From contig JAEVHH010000001.1 in assembly GCA_017607445.1 (NCBI GenBank), forward strand, positions 3,286,001 through 3,350,000: a stretch of 64,000 bases of DNA. Direction: 5' to 3'. The stretch comes from Histoplasma ohiense (lineage: Eukaryota > Ascomycota > Eurotiomycetes > Onygenales > Ajellomycetaceae). The translations under genes and the position numbers were made by a program. The notes beneath the pieces are model-generated. The model searched no databases, was not told the origin of the DNA, and worked only from the letters and a program-made list of their open reading frames with translations. This document shows positions 25,012 through 38,513 of this stretch, in pieces (the first letter of the stretch is position 1; the number at the start of each line of letters is the position of its first letter).

Positions 25012-26043
25012 ATGTTCTTAGATATCAAAATGAACTACAAACAATTCTACAAACACTCATCATATCTGAACACAGTGGACAATAACTTAGATCTACAAAG
25101 CATTCTTCAGCAGCAGATACTACAGATGACTGAATTATAACAACAATTTGCTGAGATGAGCACTTCTATATTCACTATTTCTTCTACACTCACATCTCAC
25201 AAAAAGTTCTCAAGAGAGAAGCTTTTAATCCTCAATAAATATGAAAGAGATCTAGTGCTCTACCTTGTATGAAAGTCAAAAGCAAACATCAAATTGAACA
25301 TTGATGGACAAGCAATAGACTCACTATTCAATCAAGTGTGATATATTTATAGCAGATTGAATGGTGATGTGTTAGTAAAATTTCAATTCTGAATGAGTCA
25401 TTGTCAGAATCATCAGCATACATCAGAGTTAGTCTTTCAACAACTCAACTCTCTCTTTCTCAATTCTACACTTCAAGCCAAGACATTAGACTGACTTAAT
25501 CAAACTCATCAGATGAATGTTGTGTTGACAACTTATCTTTCTGAATTCAATCACAAACTTCTAGAAGCAGATGAGCAAGACTGAAACAACATCATCAAAA
25601 TCAATATATTGTTCAAGAACTTGAACTTTCAGTTGTATAATCAAAGTATAGAGTATTCAAAGCTCTCAACATACAGCAAATTCTATGTTGATCTTTGTCT
25701 GTTGAACAATGATCTGTCTCAGTTCCACATGCTTCAAAATTGCAGAGAATTTCACTGAATAAATATGTACACTCTGAATCACTCTGCAGCATCTTCCACC
25801 TTCAAATCAGAATCAATAAACTGAGTCTCACATGTGAATACAAGCCACTCAAGAATCTCTAACATCTCAGAGAAAAACATCATTAATTAAATCATCAGAG
25901 AAATCTGCATATGCTGTGATAAGTCAGAGCACTTCACAAATCAATGTCTGAATGCAATCACTCTGAATAAACCTCTCATATGTGTGAACACTGCATTGCC
26001 TGTGGACAGACAAGAACAGGGAAAAGACAAGCTCTCATTCTAA
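25012..26043 (+). pseudogene. Chromovirus gag, G1
   Basis: 1032-bp frame (344 codons including stop) beginning MFLDIKMNYKQF and ending with TAA. It carries a CCHC zinc knuckle (C-I-C-C-x4-H-x4-C) near 25910, typical of retroelement nucleocapsid. Many in-frame TGA codons. The length is identical in G2, G3 and G4. Confidence 0.85.
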
Positions 26044-27870
26044 AATATAAATGAGAGCTCAAGAAGCAGAAAGCTAGCTGATGATTCAAGCAGAAGATGC
26101 AAGCAGACACAATTATAGTCTCTGTCATTGTAAATAGTCTAGTCAATATATAAGCAATAGTAGACAGTGGTTTTCTTCACTACACTCTTATAGACACTCA
26201 GCTGATTGAGAAGTATAAGCTTCAGTGTATTCTCTTTTTCAAACTGTGTAAGCTCAGTGAATTTGACAGCTTCAGAGAATCCATCTTCTACAACATGATA
26301 AGATTTAATATTGATGTAGAAGAACATGAGAAAAAGAATGTATACACATATAAAATACAAGACCTTGAGTACAATCTAATACTCAGTCTATCATGACTCA
26401 CAGAATTTGAAACCTTGTTGAATGCATGCAACTGCTGTCTTATTTTCCCAGAAGATGACTGTGTTTATGAGAAGAATGTTGATAGAATCACTGATTTCAC
26501 TCAGATATCAGTGAAAGTGTACAAACTACTAATTCATCAAGTATATGAGAAGAAGAACATCCAAGTGTTCACTGCTAGCATGATGAATATCAAAAAAGCA
26601 TTAGAAAAGTTAGAACTCAGAGATCTCAAGAAATCACACAAGAAACTACTCAAATCATATAAAGATTTTGCAGATGTGATCAATGAGAAAGAAGCTGAAA
26701 AGCTTCCCTCTCATCAAGAACTCAGTATAGATTATATAATCAAACTCATCAAGAAAAATAGTAAGAATCTGCAATCATTCTGAGATTCTCTCTACAGCAT
26801 ATCACACAACAAGCTTCTTGTTCTATAAAAAACACTCAATGAATTACTAGACAAAAACTTCATTCATGTTAGCAACTCATTCACTGCAGTATCTGTACTG
26901 TTTGTGAAGAAATCAGAAGAAGACTTACAATTCTGCATCAACTATCAAAGACTCAACAAGATTATATGAAAAGACTGATATCCCCTCCCACTCATCAATG
27001 AAACACTTGAATGAATAGAAAAAGTAAAATGATTTACAAAACTTGACATCTCTGTGATCTTCTACAAGATAAGAATTAATAAAGATGACAAATAGCTAAC
27101 TGTCTTTCATACACATTACAGATTATACAAATGAACAGTGATTCTCTTTGAATTAGTGAACACTCTGAGTATGTTTCAGAAATACATTAACTGAGCTCTA
27201 CAAGATCTGCTCAATGAGATCATCTCAGCATACATGAATGATATCTTGATCTTCATCAATGAATCACTCACTGAGCACTGTAAGTATATACAACAAATGC
27301 TTGATCATTTACAAAAAGCTGAACTGCAAGTGGACATTGACAAATGCAACTTCAAGATCAAGTCTACAATCTATCTAGAATTCATCATCAAAGCTAAAAA
27401 AGATGTACACATGGATTTTAAGAAGATGAAAGCAATCCTCAACTGAGAGACATCAGTTTCAGTAAAAGAGACTAGAAGTTTTCTAGAATTCATCAACTTT
27501 TATCAAAGATTCATCAAAGACTTCTTCAATATTGTACAATCACTGACAGATCTGATCTGAAAAGACACTGTATTTCAATGAACTGACAAAGCAGACACAG
27601 CATTCAAAAAGCTGAAGCATATATTCACAAACACCTCAATACTGCAATCATTCAATTCAGATAAACATACAATTCTCAAAACAGACATCTCAGATTATAT
27701 AGTAGATGAGATACTAATACAATATAATAACAAAGATGTTCTACAATCTTGTGTCTTTATCTCAAAAAAGATGTCATTCACTGAATGCAACTACAAGATC
27801 TACAACAAGAAGCTTCTAGTAATCATACAATATCTCAAAAAATGAAAGTCTGAACTTATGAGTGTTGAGA
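26044..27870 (+). pseudogene. Chromovirus pol, G1 (truncated)
   Basis: The pol frame is -1 relative to gag and overlaps its end. It reads an aspartic protease (D-S-G near 26165), reverse transcriptase with Y-M-N-D near 27231-27242 (ancestral YMDD with D to N), and the start of RNase H, then stops at about 27870. Integrase and chromodomain are absent. It is inactivated by numerous TGA codons. Confidence 0.8.
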
Positions 27871-28262
27871 TTATTATTATTATTATTATTCTTCAATTAT
27901 AGATGTATACAGTCAGTGACTATGACATCTACCTGAAATACTTCAGGATTTTTCAAATCAAGAATATTCTAATATACAAAAACAATTTGACACATGCATT
28001 AACAGAATTCCAGCCCAGAATCAAACAACTATTCAAACTATTCAATCCAAAAAAAAAATCAAAAGAATGTCAATGGGTTAGCACAACTCAACTTCAAAAC
28101 AAAGGAAATAAATATTATAAAAGACAGCAGCTATTAAAAATCAACAGAAAAGAAAAAACATTTGCAATGACTATTATCAACAAATAATGAAGCAAACTGC
28201 TTGAAACAAATGAAAATTAACAATAAACAAAGTTAAAGAAAAGATCAAAATAAAATAAATAA
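27871..28262. other. AT-rich spacer between G1 and the hAT element
   Basis: Starts with an (ATT)n run at about 27871-27890. A Lys-rich 94-aa frame (27903-28187) has no recognisable domain and is not called. CpG-free. Confidence 0.4.
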
Positions 28263-28687
28263 AAACTAGGCTGGCCGATGGGACCATGAATTTCATGTTT
28301 GGTTTGGTTTGGTTTGGTCCCAGTCCATTTCTTGGCGTGATTTCCAGTGGGACCAGAATCAGAATGGAAGTGTAAAGAGATCAAAATTTTCAGAAATGGA
28401 GTGTAAAAGGACCAGATTTAGATCTAACATGACTATTATGAGACCAACAAAATTTATTATTCCATGCAAAGTGACTGACTATGAAAAATAAGAATGTGAT
28501 CTGAGACTGATCATGATTTTAGCTCAAGTTTGGTCCCATTCTGATGATTATATAATACATGACAATTGGTAACAATTATTGATAACACTCACAATACATG
28601 ACAATTGGTAATGATTATTGGTAACACTCACAAGCTCATTAATACTATATACAATCACATCCAATTTTTTCCTCCACTATATCATTG

Positions 28688-28699
28688 GAAGAGAATTCT
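28688..28699. repeat. TSD, left copy (LINE copy 2)
   Basis: GAAGAGAATTCT; matches 35365-35376. The first base may belong to the LINE. Confidence 0.85.
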
Positions 28700-29369
28700 T
28701 TGTTTGTTTGTTTGTATTGATTTAATGTCCCGGAGAAAACACGGGCAGCGTCTGTGTTTCAGAAGCCTTCTGAAGGGCATGGAGACATGCTACACTGAAG
28801 AGATTTCTATGTACACAGAGAGAAAGAAAACAGAATTCAGATGACAACTTTTGAGAAGACTCAGCTCATTGAAAAGGATTTTACTGAGCTGTGTATTCAC
28901 TTTTGATCTGATATATGATCATTCATGGTGGAGCTATAGTGTGGTTTCTGAGGGAAACTGCTGCTGCTGTGTCTGAAAGGCTTTACAGTGAATGAAGAGG
29001 AATAACTCTCTCAGTTGATCTGAGAACTGTTCATGCTTCTAACAGCAGAGAAAGAACAGATGAGATAGACAAAAGAAAAGAGAAAAAATAAGTGTTCTGA
29101 AAAGAAAAATAAAGAGAAAAGTGAAGAAAAGACTGTGTCCTCTGTGGCATCTTGCAGTTATGTGACTCAGCACAAACTCAGAGGGAGAGAGAGAAGAGAG
29201 CACTGAAGAAGATTGTGAGAGAAGAGAAGTGAAGAGAGACAGAGAGAGTAGTGAGAAGAAAGAAGAAGAGTGTATATCTGCAGTTGAGAGTATATTGACT
29301 GAGTCAGCATACAGACTGTACTGATTACACCACAGCTAGTTGAAATAGATGAGCTCATTATGCTGATTT

Positions 29370-29590
29370 AACCATTTGCATCAGTTGAACTGATTGAACC
29401 GATTGAATTGATTGTACCAATTGTATCATTTGTACTGATTGAACTGGTTGAATCAATTGTATCATTTGTATTGATTGAACTGATTGAGTCAATTGTATCA
29501 ATTGAACTGATTGTATTGTTTGTACTGATTGCATTGATTGAATCTATTGTACTGATTGAATCAGTTGTACTGAATGTTGTGCTATCTGTA
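29370..29590. repeat. 9-bp minisatellite in LINE copy 2
   Basis: Reverse-complement version of the TWCAATCAG array, in the same position relative to ORF2 as in the other copies but with fewer units. Confidence 0.9.
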
Positions 29591-29599
29591 CTGCCTGTA

Positions 29600-32500
29600 T
29601 AGACTTGGAACTGCTGTGAGAAGCTGTCAGATGATGTGTGTTCAAACAGCTGTGTTATCTCATGCAGTACTGTGTGTAGAACTGTGTGCAGTCAAGCAGT
29701 TCTACAAAGTTTGTAGAGATCAGAGACTCTAGATAGACAACAGCTGTCATTCAGTTGTGTGGCCATACTGCTGATCTCTTGAGTCAGTGAGAGAAGTATC
29801 TCTGTGAATGTCAACAGAGCATCAAATGTTCTGAGCTTTTGTTGTATTCACAGACACAGATGAGCCTCACATCTGCATGCTGAAAGCATCTGTGATATCA
29901 GAAGAAGTCTTCATGAGAGAAGTAAAATATGAGTCAGCAGTGAAGAGCATATCATGACATGCTGAGCTCTGAAGAGATTTTCATTTGATATTTCACAGTC
30001 AGTCTGCTGAATTTTCAGCTCTGATATCAGTCAGAGAGCTTTTCACAAACTCTGCTTCATCACTCTCACTCTGTTTCTTGACTGAGCTGCTTGATCACTG
30101 TGCAGATCCCACTGACTGTGAGTATGATCTCAAGTTTATAGACTGAGACTGCAGTAGATGAAACTGTCTGCTTAATCAGACAGTCTGCTTTCTCATTGCT
30201 CTCTATTTTCATATACTCAGAAGCTCATTTCAGACTCATATTATGTTGTCTGAAAAGCTCATGACAGTGACTGTAGACTCAGTTTGAAAAAACTGCTGCA
30301 CTGCTCTGTATGTTTCAGATGACTGAGATGTTATCAAGACAGAGTCAGATCTGAGAACTGATGCTGTCATCTGTGACACAGAGTAGAAGCTTCACCACAC
30401 ACTCTAATACACAGCAGACATCAACTGTCTCAGTGTTGAAGATATATGATATAGAGTTCAGTGCAGCTGAGAAACTGATCAGCTCTCTGTTTTTCTGATA
30501 GACTATAAAGCTATAGCTCATTCATCTGCTATTGTCAAGAATCTATTCTGATTCATCTGAGAAAACATATAGATCTGTTGAAGATTGACTTCTTTACTAT
30601 TTTTTGAATATCTGAACAATACTCTTTTTGTTTACATCTTCTATGAAGTCTGTCCCACATCTCTCTGAGTAGTGTGGGATGACAAGTGTGGATTTATTGA
30701 CTGCAGACAGCAGTGTCTTCAATCTCTGAATCTTGATCTTCAGATGCTGTCAGATTCCAGCCTCTTTTTTATATATGATCATTGAGAAAGCTATTTATAA
30801 AGTCAGTGAATGTCTCTCATTCATTATCTGAAGTCTTGTTGTGAAATACATTTTGACCTTCTTCAGAGCTATCATTGCTGATGAGAGCTCAGCATTCTGA
30901 TATAGAGTTGTAATGAGTGTTGTATGAAAAACTGAAAAAACTTCTCTGACTGTCATGATAAGCATCTTCTCAACTGTCTTCATATGTTATCTCAGATGAG
31001 AGCTGATCTCCTCATTTCTGTTCATATGTCTTACTGACTGCATGCAACTGCTGTATCAGATCTCTGTGTTATAGAGCAGTGAGAGAATCACACAGATAGT
31101 GATCACCTTCTGCAGAGCATCTGCTGAGAGCTCATCTCTGATCTTCTCTAGACTTCAGATATGCTGAGTCACAGTTCTTGTTTTCTTTACTCAGACAGAG
31201 ATGTGTGATCTTCATATGAGTCTTCTATCAAAATATACACTCAGCTAGCAGAGTACTGACTTCTGTTCAGCTGAGACAGTGACAGAGTGTATGATCAGAT
31301 TCTCTGACACAATCACTGACAGTGCTTTATTGTATTGCTTTCTTATGAGATGAATCATCTCAAGTTTCTCTGATGTGAAGATCATCTTATTTGTCTCTCT
31401 TCATCTCAGAATACTCTGTATATCATGACTGAGAAGAGTAGTATTGCTGTTAAGTGAGTGTATAACTCATCAAATATTCAGATCATCTGTATAGTCAAAA
31501 CACAATTTCAGATTCTGCCACAGCAGCTCTGTCAGATACAGAAGAAACAGTATTAATGACAGAGAAAATCTCTGTGACATATCACATTGTATCTGATGTG
31601 CTGCTGTGATGATCTTCTTCAGCTGAATCTGAGCTCTGCATTTGATGAGAAAGCTGTCAATGAATTGTAGCAGTTTGTACAATCATCTCTGTTGTGTCAT
31701 CTGCTGAAGCAGTCATCTGCACAGCACAGCATTAAAGACACTCTGCATATTTATTGTGATTATAAATATCTTCTTGTTTTGTGTGAAGACTGTCTTCATC
31801 TCATAAGTGAAAGCAGTTATCAGATTCATTGCTGATCATTCAGACAGTACTTCTTCATACTGTGAGCTGACTACATTATGAATGAGTGCTGTGTACATCA
31901 GTCATCTTGCAACAATATGTTTCAGTCTTTTGAAGATTACTGAGAGAAGAGCAATAAATCTTCAGAAATGAACTGAGCTTCTGTTTCTTTTATCTATCTT
32001 GAATATCATTGTCATCTCTGTCAGCTTTCAGATTTGTGAAAAGTGACAGAGCTGAAGACAGCAGTTGTATAGCTGCTGTATAAAGAGAAACACATACTGT
32101 CAGCATGCTTTGAGCAGCTGTACTGTGATTTCATTCATGTCTGAAGAGATACTCTGTATTTCAATGATGTTGCATTCTATCTTCTTCATCTCAATCTGAG
32201 AATCTCAGAGCAGATTTCTCATGCTGCTTCAGTGCTCATTATTCAATGAATTGTATTTCAGATCATTGACTGAGTTGTATCACTTCAGAATGATTTGTTG
32301 AAGTGTCTCAGCTTTGACAGCTGTCTCTTCTATAATTTGATCCTCAATCATCAGAGAGAGTGCTCTGAGATTGAGTTTCAGCTCATGTTATACTACTACT
32401 CAGTACAGATCTCTGCCATCTCTGACTTTATTGATCATCTATCTTCAGTATACATGCTTGGCCTTGTGCACTGTGTTCTTGAATCAGTGTTTTGCAGCCT

Positions 32501-33580
32501 CTGTCTGATGAGTGATGAGCTCTTGATACACTCTTCAACAGTCTGCTGTTCATCAGAAAGCTGTAGTCTGTTCTTGTTGCACTGATTTGCTGACTGTCTG
32601 AGCTGCAGTCAGAAGATTCTGAGTGAAGTGTTGAATCAGATCATCAAACTGTGCTGCATTCTCAACTCTATCTGAATAAGATATGTTCATTATGAAATCT
32701 CTGACAAGATCTGCAAAGAGCTTCAGCTGAGAGTCTGTGACTTTGATCTGAGCTCTGCTCTGCTGTGTCTGAGGTGTTGTTGACAGTATAGTAATCATAG
32801 ACTGATGATCTGAGCTGCAGTATAAATCTTGACACACTGAAGTGAAAGCAAAGATCACATTGAAGAAGATGAGATCAATCACATAATCTGCTGCATGAGT
32901 TGAAATATCTATCTCTTTCACAAAGTTCATTTCATATTCACTGATTCACTGAACAAGCTTCTCTTCTCAGTGCAGATTCACTGTTTCTGATTCAAAGACA
33001 TCATATCATACATTGAAATCCTCATCTACTAGACAGCAGACTGATGAGCTCAAATTGATCAGATAGTTCATGACTGTGTCTGTCTCAGACTGTCTGTATA
33101 CATTGAGAATGTGGCAGTCATTGACACTGATTCACAGTAGATCTCTGTTTTGCACAGATTGATATTGCTGTGCTTTTATCTTTGAACTCTTGTATATATA
33201 TGTCATGATTCAGAGCCTCTCCTCCTCTTGCTGCTTCAGATTAATGTCATTTCAGCAGTCAGTGAATGCAAAGCACTCATATACTGAGTGATTAGAAGTT
33301 TTAATGTCAGAGTGTGTGTAAAACTTCTGTATACAGATCACTTCACAGCTCTGCTTGAAAGCAAGCTGTAAAGCTGCTGTATGACAGAGGATCACTTTGA
33401 CTGTATTTGTTCAAAAGATCTGTAGAGAGTGATTTTTCTGCTGATTGTTTCTGCAGCATCAGCTGCATCACTGATGTTGATGTTCTAGTATAAAAAGTCA
33501 TTTGATGAGCTGCTGTCAAAGTTCATCTGTGAAATGAGATTGAAGAGTCTCAGATCTGTTGTCTGTATACTGAGATTAGA
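29600..33580 (-). pseudogene. LINE ORF2, copy 2
   Basis: Ends approximate. Endonuclease motif C-S-S-D-H-Q-S near 32810 is kept. Reverse transcriptase has SLSLILFLLYLTELL followed by Y-T-D-D at 31482-31493. RNase H lies at about 30540-30150 and the Cys/His knuckle near 29850. Many TGA codons. Confidence 0.85.
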
Positions 33581-33694
33581 CTGCTTTTTGACTGCTTGAC
33601 TATACTGCTGCTCTGCTGTGCAGACTGAGTGTTGTCTGATGTGAGTCATCTGTCAGATGATATTCTCTTCACTGATGAAGCTCTGAGTAGTCAC

Positions 33695-35212
33695 TCACTT
33701 GCAGAGTGCTAGTCTGATGAGCTGTGTTGACTGAGTTGATTGAGTGAATGATGTAGATATCATCACTGCAATTATTGATGCTGACTGTGTTGATGATGAT
33801 TGCCACTTCTGAGTATTTCTGTGACATCTGTTATCAAGATAATGAACAGCTGCTAGCTTCTTTTGAGTTAGACATCTGAGGATGTCATTCACACATCTGA
33901 GTGTGGCAGAGCAGTGCTGATGCTCAGTTGAGTAGAATTGACAGCAGTTGACACACTATAATACTCTCTTGCACTTCACATTCATTGATCTTTTATGCTG
34001 ATTTGTGGGCTTGCTGCAGTTGAAGCATCTCATCAGTTGCACACATTTTGATGAGTGACAGTATCTCTGACATTCTGAGTCATATCTCACTGTCAGTGGT
34101 CTTTTCTCAATGAGTCTGATCCTCTCACTGATATTGAAGAGTGAGAAGTCTTTCACTGAGATGAGGAAGAAGACAATTCATATAATCTTTCTCATCTTGA
34201 GATTCACTTCATATTGTGAGAGTTGACAGCTCACTGATTTTATCTTTGTCTGAGTCAGAATCTCTCTCTCAATTATTTTGTCTGTGAGAATTCTTATCTC
34301 TTTTCAGTTCTGGACAAATTCTGAGACTTCTGAAACAGTATAATTGTATCACTGCTCTGATAGCTGAATCTCTGTGATGTCAAGAACTTCACAGAGAGTA
34401 GTCACTGTCTTCTCAGTGATCAGAGCATTATATATGCCTCTGTTATTTGATGTGATCACTCAATCTGTTCTGATGAACTTCATCTTCAGCACATTAGCCA
34501 TGTCTCTTATTCTCTGAATGTTTGCAATGATTGTCTGCTGCACAGTATATGGCTGCAGCTGGGTGACTCATTTCTCTGACTGAAGAGTGATGAGAACTTG
34601 TGAATTCTTCTGCTGTTTTGTACTCTCTGTGAAGCTTCATAATTGACTGATGTTCTTGAGCTGCAGATTAGCTTCACTAGCTCTGTCAGCTGAGAAAGCT
34701 GCAGTTTTGACAGAGATAGCTTCAGAAAGAACAGAATTTTTCCTCTTCTGCATAATATCTATTCAGATAGTCAGCTCTCTCACAGTTGTCTTCACTGAAT
34801 TTAACTGTGAGTGAGTGTTCAGAGCAGCACTCTCTCTCAGAGTTGATGCTGTACTCAGATCTGCTGTCACATATGTGATGAATCTTTCACAGAAGATTTG
34901 AGTAAAGTTCTGACTGACTGACTATTTCTCCTTCTCAATTCAGCTGTTCAGAGTCTTTATCAATCTGATGAGAGTCTTCTGCTGCAGATTCTGTTGCTGT
35001 TGAGTCTTCTCAAACTGCTTCTGTAGTTGAGAGATGGCTGTGAGAATGCTGTCACTGATTTCTTTGAGAACTGAAGAAGACATTGTAACAGTCTTTCTCT
35101 GTCTCTTGTCAGTCTTTTCAGTAATAAAATTAGCTGGTGACTTCAGCTTCAGTGATCTGATGTAGACTGTGTCAATGTTCTTGAGTGAATGGAAGAGTGT
35201 TGAGAGCTCCAT
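33695..35212 (-). pseudogene. LINE ORF1, copy 2
   Basis: 1518-bp frame identical in length to the other two copies. It begins ATGGAGCTC (MELSTLFHS). The zinc-knuckle region near 33950-34080 is well preserved (C-F-N-C-S-K...H...C). This copy has fewer stops than copy 1. Confidence 0.85.
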
Positions 35213-35364
35213 GATCACTCAATCTATGCAGTACACACATGTAGAGTAATTGCAGAGAGTATGTGATGATGTTGAATGAATTGAAGGGTTAAACTTATAT
35301 GAAAAACAGTTAGAAAATAGAGAAATTCAAATGTACCTCTACATTTGTGGGTAGTTGTAAGAAT

Positions 35365-35376
35365 GAAGAGAATTCT
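35365..35376. repeat. TSD, right copy (LINE copy 2)
   Basis: GAAGAGAATTCT; matches 28688-28699. Confidence 0.85.
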
Positions 35377-37780
35377 GCCACAATAGAATTCTTATCAACA
35401 ATTTCTTTTTCTTTTTCATGCTTAATCATCATCAATTTCTTTACAGTTTCTCCTTGCAATTGACTATGACAATAGTGACAAATATCTTGACTTGAGTTAA
35501 ACTTTCTCTCCATACCAACTTCTGTCAATGGAATTGCCAGAATATTGTGTGCTATCATTGTCACTGTTGAGTACTGACTGCTGATCATCCTCCACAGATC
35601 TAAAATAGATTTTCCTTTGATATTAACAGAATCATCATATAGATAGCAGTCAAATTCAGTGTTGCAAGAATTTTGTTTGCTCAGATTTTCAGCAGCAATC
35701 AACAAATGCAAATTCTTAATCAATAAATATTAGTAATAGATTAATATCAATATCTTAGTGAGTATTATAAAAAACAAAGTTACTAATCAAAGAATCATGC
35801 TCTATTGACTCTTCAATTTGTGTATTATTCTGTTCATATTGTTGATAGTTGTTGTTGTAGTATGTCTGAGCTATATCAACATAGATTTGTCATTCTTCCG
35901 CCGTCCAATCCCTGGGAGTATATGCATTGATTTGATGAGAGGGATCAAGTACAGCAGCAACAGTATAGTAATCAGTAAATAGTTGATTGATTCTTGCATA
36001 ATACTCTGCAAGTTTGTCTTGAGCTCTTTCAATTGCTGCAGAAATAACTCTATCTCAGAATTGCTCTTCTTGTATATGAGTCATCTGAGTTTTCAAATGA
36101 GTAAATAAACTGTTGTATATCCACCAAGAAGCTTGCATCATTGATGTTATTGTAATAGACACAGTCTTTGTTGTTTTGTAAAAGATAAACAACAGTTCAA
36201 CAACATATTTTAACTGTGTCCACTCTGTATCAGAAAGTTTCAGAGCATGAATCTTCTCTTACTCAGAATTCTGAACTCAATGATTCACAGCATCTTTTAG
36301 TTGAAGTGCTTGAACTGTCATCTTATAGATAGAACTCCACTGTGTTTGAACATCTTGTATCATATTAAGAGAAGGAACTGAGCTGTGTGTGGCTTGAATA
36401 TTGTGGAATCATTGTTGTTGTTTGGGAGAAGTACTGATTGCATTGGCAATGTGATGAATCTAAAAAAGATAATAAGATAGTTAGCAAATTGATCAATTTT
36501 CACTGAAGCATTATCAAATATCATTACCTTGCAAAGGGTTGATGAGAATGTGATGTGAGTAACAATTTCAACATCATTCTCATCAAAACAACTGATCAGT
36601 TCTGTGTTTTCAGGTTCAATATTCAGACCTTTAACCAATGCTTGAACAACAAGCTGAATAATGTATGCAATACAGAGAATATGTTCATGTTTACTATTTC
36701 ATCTATACAATACCAGTTTTTGTTTCAGACTCTGCATCATGATCAAGTTATTTGCTGCATTGTCTGTTGTGATTGTGAGAAGATCTGATGAAATATCCCA
36801 GTAATCATTTTTAATGATTGTCATGAGAATATCAGTCATATATTCACCTGTATGACTGCTCTTCAATTGTTCAAAGCCAATCAATTTCTCTTTATAATTT
36901 CAATCCTCATCAATGAAATAACAAACTGCATTCAAAAAGGATAGATTGTTGATGCTTGTTCATGCATCCACTGTCAGTGATATCTTCTGTTGTTTCTTCA
37001 ACAGAAGTCCAAGTTGTTGCATATCATTGTTGTAATGTGTATTGAGAAAAGAGTGGAGACTGAATTGATGAGGAATTTGAATATGTGAATTAAGCATTTG
37101 AAGTAAAGTTCGAAATTCCGAGTTTTCAACAGCATGCAGTGGAAGATTCAAGAATATACATAGATGTAGAAGTTGTTCTTGAAAGTTGTCTGATGAAAGA
37201 GTTGGAATTGAAAGATCAGTATCAGTTCATTGTCATTTTCACATGTTTTCCTGCAAAATAGTACATAAGCATTACCAAATATCATTACCATTAATGAGAG
37301 TAGATGATATAAGTATCAGTTCATGAAGAATATTCTGATGTTTTCCTCTAAGCTGTAGACAATCAGCAGATTTCAAATGTTGTGTGATTTCTTCTGATCC
37401 ATGTCCACTTCAGAATGGATGTTTTTGTATGGAGTTGCAATGATTACAGCAGAGAAATGGCTCTCCAGTGATCTTCACAGCAATTTGTTGAAAGTTTTTT
37501 CATAGATCTCCTCATTGTCTATGCTGGCTTTTCCATAGATTGTGTTGTTTTTCATCATCAAGAAAAAAGAAAGTGTGCATCCATCAGACTTGAAAGAGCT
37601 CATCTTGTAAGAACTTGTAAACAATATAAATTGTTTGATTCACTTTTATTTCTATAAGATCTTGAACCTTCATTAAAGAAGGTGATGAATTCTCTGATTC
37701 AGCAATTACTGAAGTTGCTATGATGAATATAAATGATGAGAAATTATGTGTGGAATGAATTCTGAGGATAATAAAGTTAA

Positions 37781-38319
37781 GAAATTTGTTGAGTTTTTTT
37801 TTACTCCCTTTTCATTAACCCACTCTAATTGGTTAGAACACTAGTAGAATATATTTATAAACAACAACAAAATTATGATAAAATAGAAAAGAATGATAAT
37901 TAAAATATTAAAGATATTATTAAGGTTTATACAAAAAGTTGATTCATTAGATATATTATCTATCTCTAATATATCACAATTCCGCAGTATGAATTTATCA
38001 CCTTTCATTGTTTACTGATACTATATGTAAAGTCACACACACCTTACAGTATACATACACATATATATATATATATATATATCATGAGCATAATATCACT
38101 ATGATAATATATTCTCACAACAAAGAATTGCATAATGTAAAATATCAAATAAAAAATTTGTAATCTCTGACAGATAATAATACAATTAATTTAATAAAAA
38201 TATTAAAAAACAAATATATAAAAAAAAAAATTTTTTTTTAGATCATTTTCTCTTCTTCTTCAACTTTCTTCTTCTTCTTCTTCTTCTTCTTCTTCTTCTT
38301 CTCTTCTTCTTTCTCTTCA
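37781..38319. other. AT-rich low-complexity spacer
   Basis: Contains an (AT)n run at about 38060-38083, an A-run/T-run pair at about 38219-38239 and a (TTC)n run from about 38264. No gene is seen except the start of the remnant described next. Confidence 0.5.
38264..38310. repeat. (TTC)n microsatellite
   Basis: About 14 TTC/CTT units; on the minus strand it encodes a Lys run at the end of the split remnant. Confidence 0.85.
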
Positions 38320-38508
38320 TTCTTCACAATTCAATTCTTCTCTTTCTTCTTCTCCCTCTTCTTCTTCTTTTCATTCAAGGAAACAATCATCTTAAAACTC
38401 TTCTCAGCTATCTTCTCAGATGAGAAAGGATTTTTCTCTCTTTTCATCAGATTCACTTAAGCTTCAAAGTTCTGCATCTTCTGATCTGCTGTCTCAGATT
38501 CTATCTCT

Positions 38509-38513
38509 GCAGT
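38509..38513. repeat. 5-bp TSD GCAGT (G2 left)
   Basis: Matches 44711-44715. Confidence 0.9.

Larger units (their letters stand above)
17535..27870 (+). mobile_element. Chromovirus copy G1 (Ty3/gypsy), truncated and split
   Basis: A degraded Ty3/gypsy chromovirus in plus orientation. Its 5' LTR is truncated on the left at about 17535 and split by LINE copy 1: the LTR pieces are 17535-17630 and 24311-24652. The gag and pol remnants follow. The element stops within RNase H at about 27870, where a short (ATT)n run begins; integrase and the 3' LTR are missing. It is the most degraded of the four copies. Confidence 0.85.
28700..35365 (-). mobile_element. Tad1-type LINE, copy 2 (about 6,666 bp)
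   Basis: Reverse-oriented copy of the same LINE. Its 5' end is at 35365 (CATTCTTACAACTACCC on the minus strand) and its 3' tail is at 28700 (TTTGTTTGTTTG on the plus strand). The flanking TSD is GAAGAGAATTCT (12 bp, one base ambiguous). It is inserted near the end of the hAT transposase. Confidence 0.93.
28645..37757 (-). pseudogene. hAT transposase (BED finger to dimerization domain)
   Basis: Coding pieces are about 35366-37757 and, past LINE copy 2, 28645-28699. Order: BED-type zinc finger (C-C-N-H-C...H...C near 37460), a catalytic-region segment ending KISLTVDA (36960-37151), TTDNAANN near 36755, and the hAT C-terminal dimerization domain near 35450-35620 (ILDLWRMISSQYS; MERKF). The frame continues across the LINE into SSNDIVEEKIG and ends with TAG at 28645-28647. 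One intron is clear: 36460-36527 (GTAATG donor, GCTAAC branch, TTTTTTAG). In-frame TGA codons stand at expected Trp positions. The start codon is not resolved. Inactive. Confidence 0.8.
28263..37780 (-). mobile_element. hAT-family DNA transposon split by a LINE
   Basis: A DNA transposon with its transposase on the minus strand, interrupted by LINE copy 2 (28700-35365). The left (3') end region at 28263-28560 has several copies of GGGACCA/TGGTCCC and a TTTGG run, like hAT subterminal repeats. The right end is placed only roughly, and no terminal inverted repeat pair or 8-bp TSD could be confirmed. Confidence 0.65.

Noticed and set aside
37251..37288. A 38-bp intron in the hAT transposase (GTAATG...TTTTGCAG)
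   Set aside because: Splice signals look fair, but the flanking exons do not join in phase and the two sides share a repeated GAAAACAT...GAACTGATAC segment, so a local duplication is as likely.
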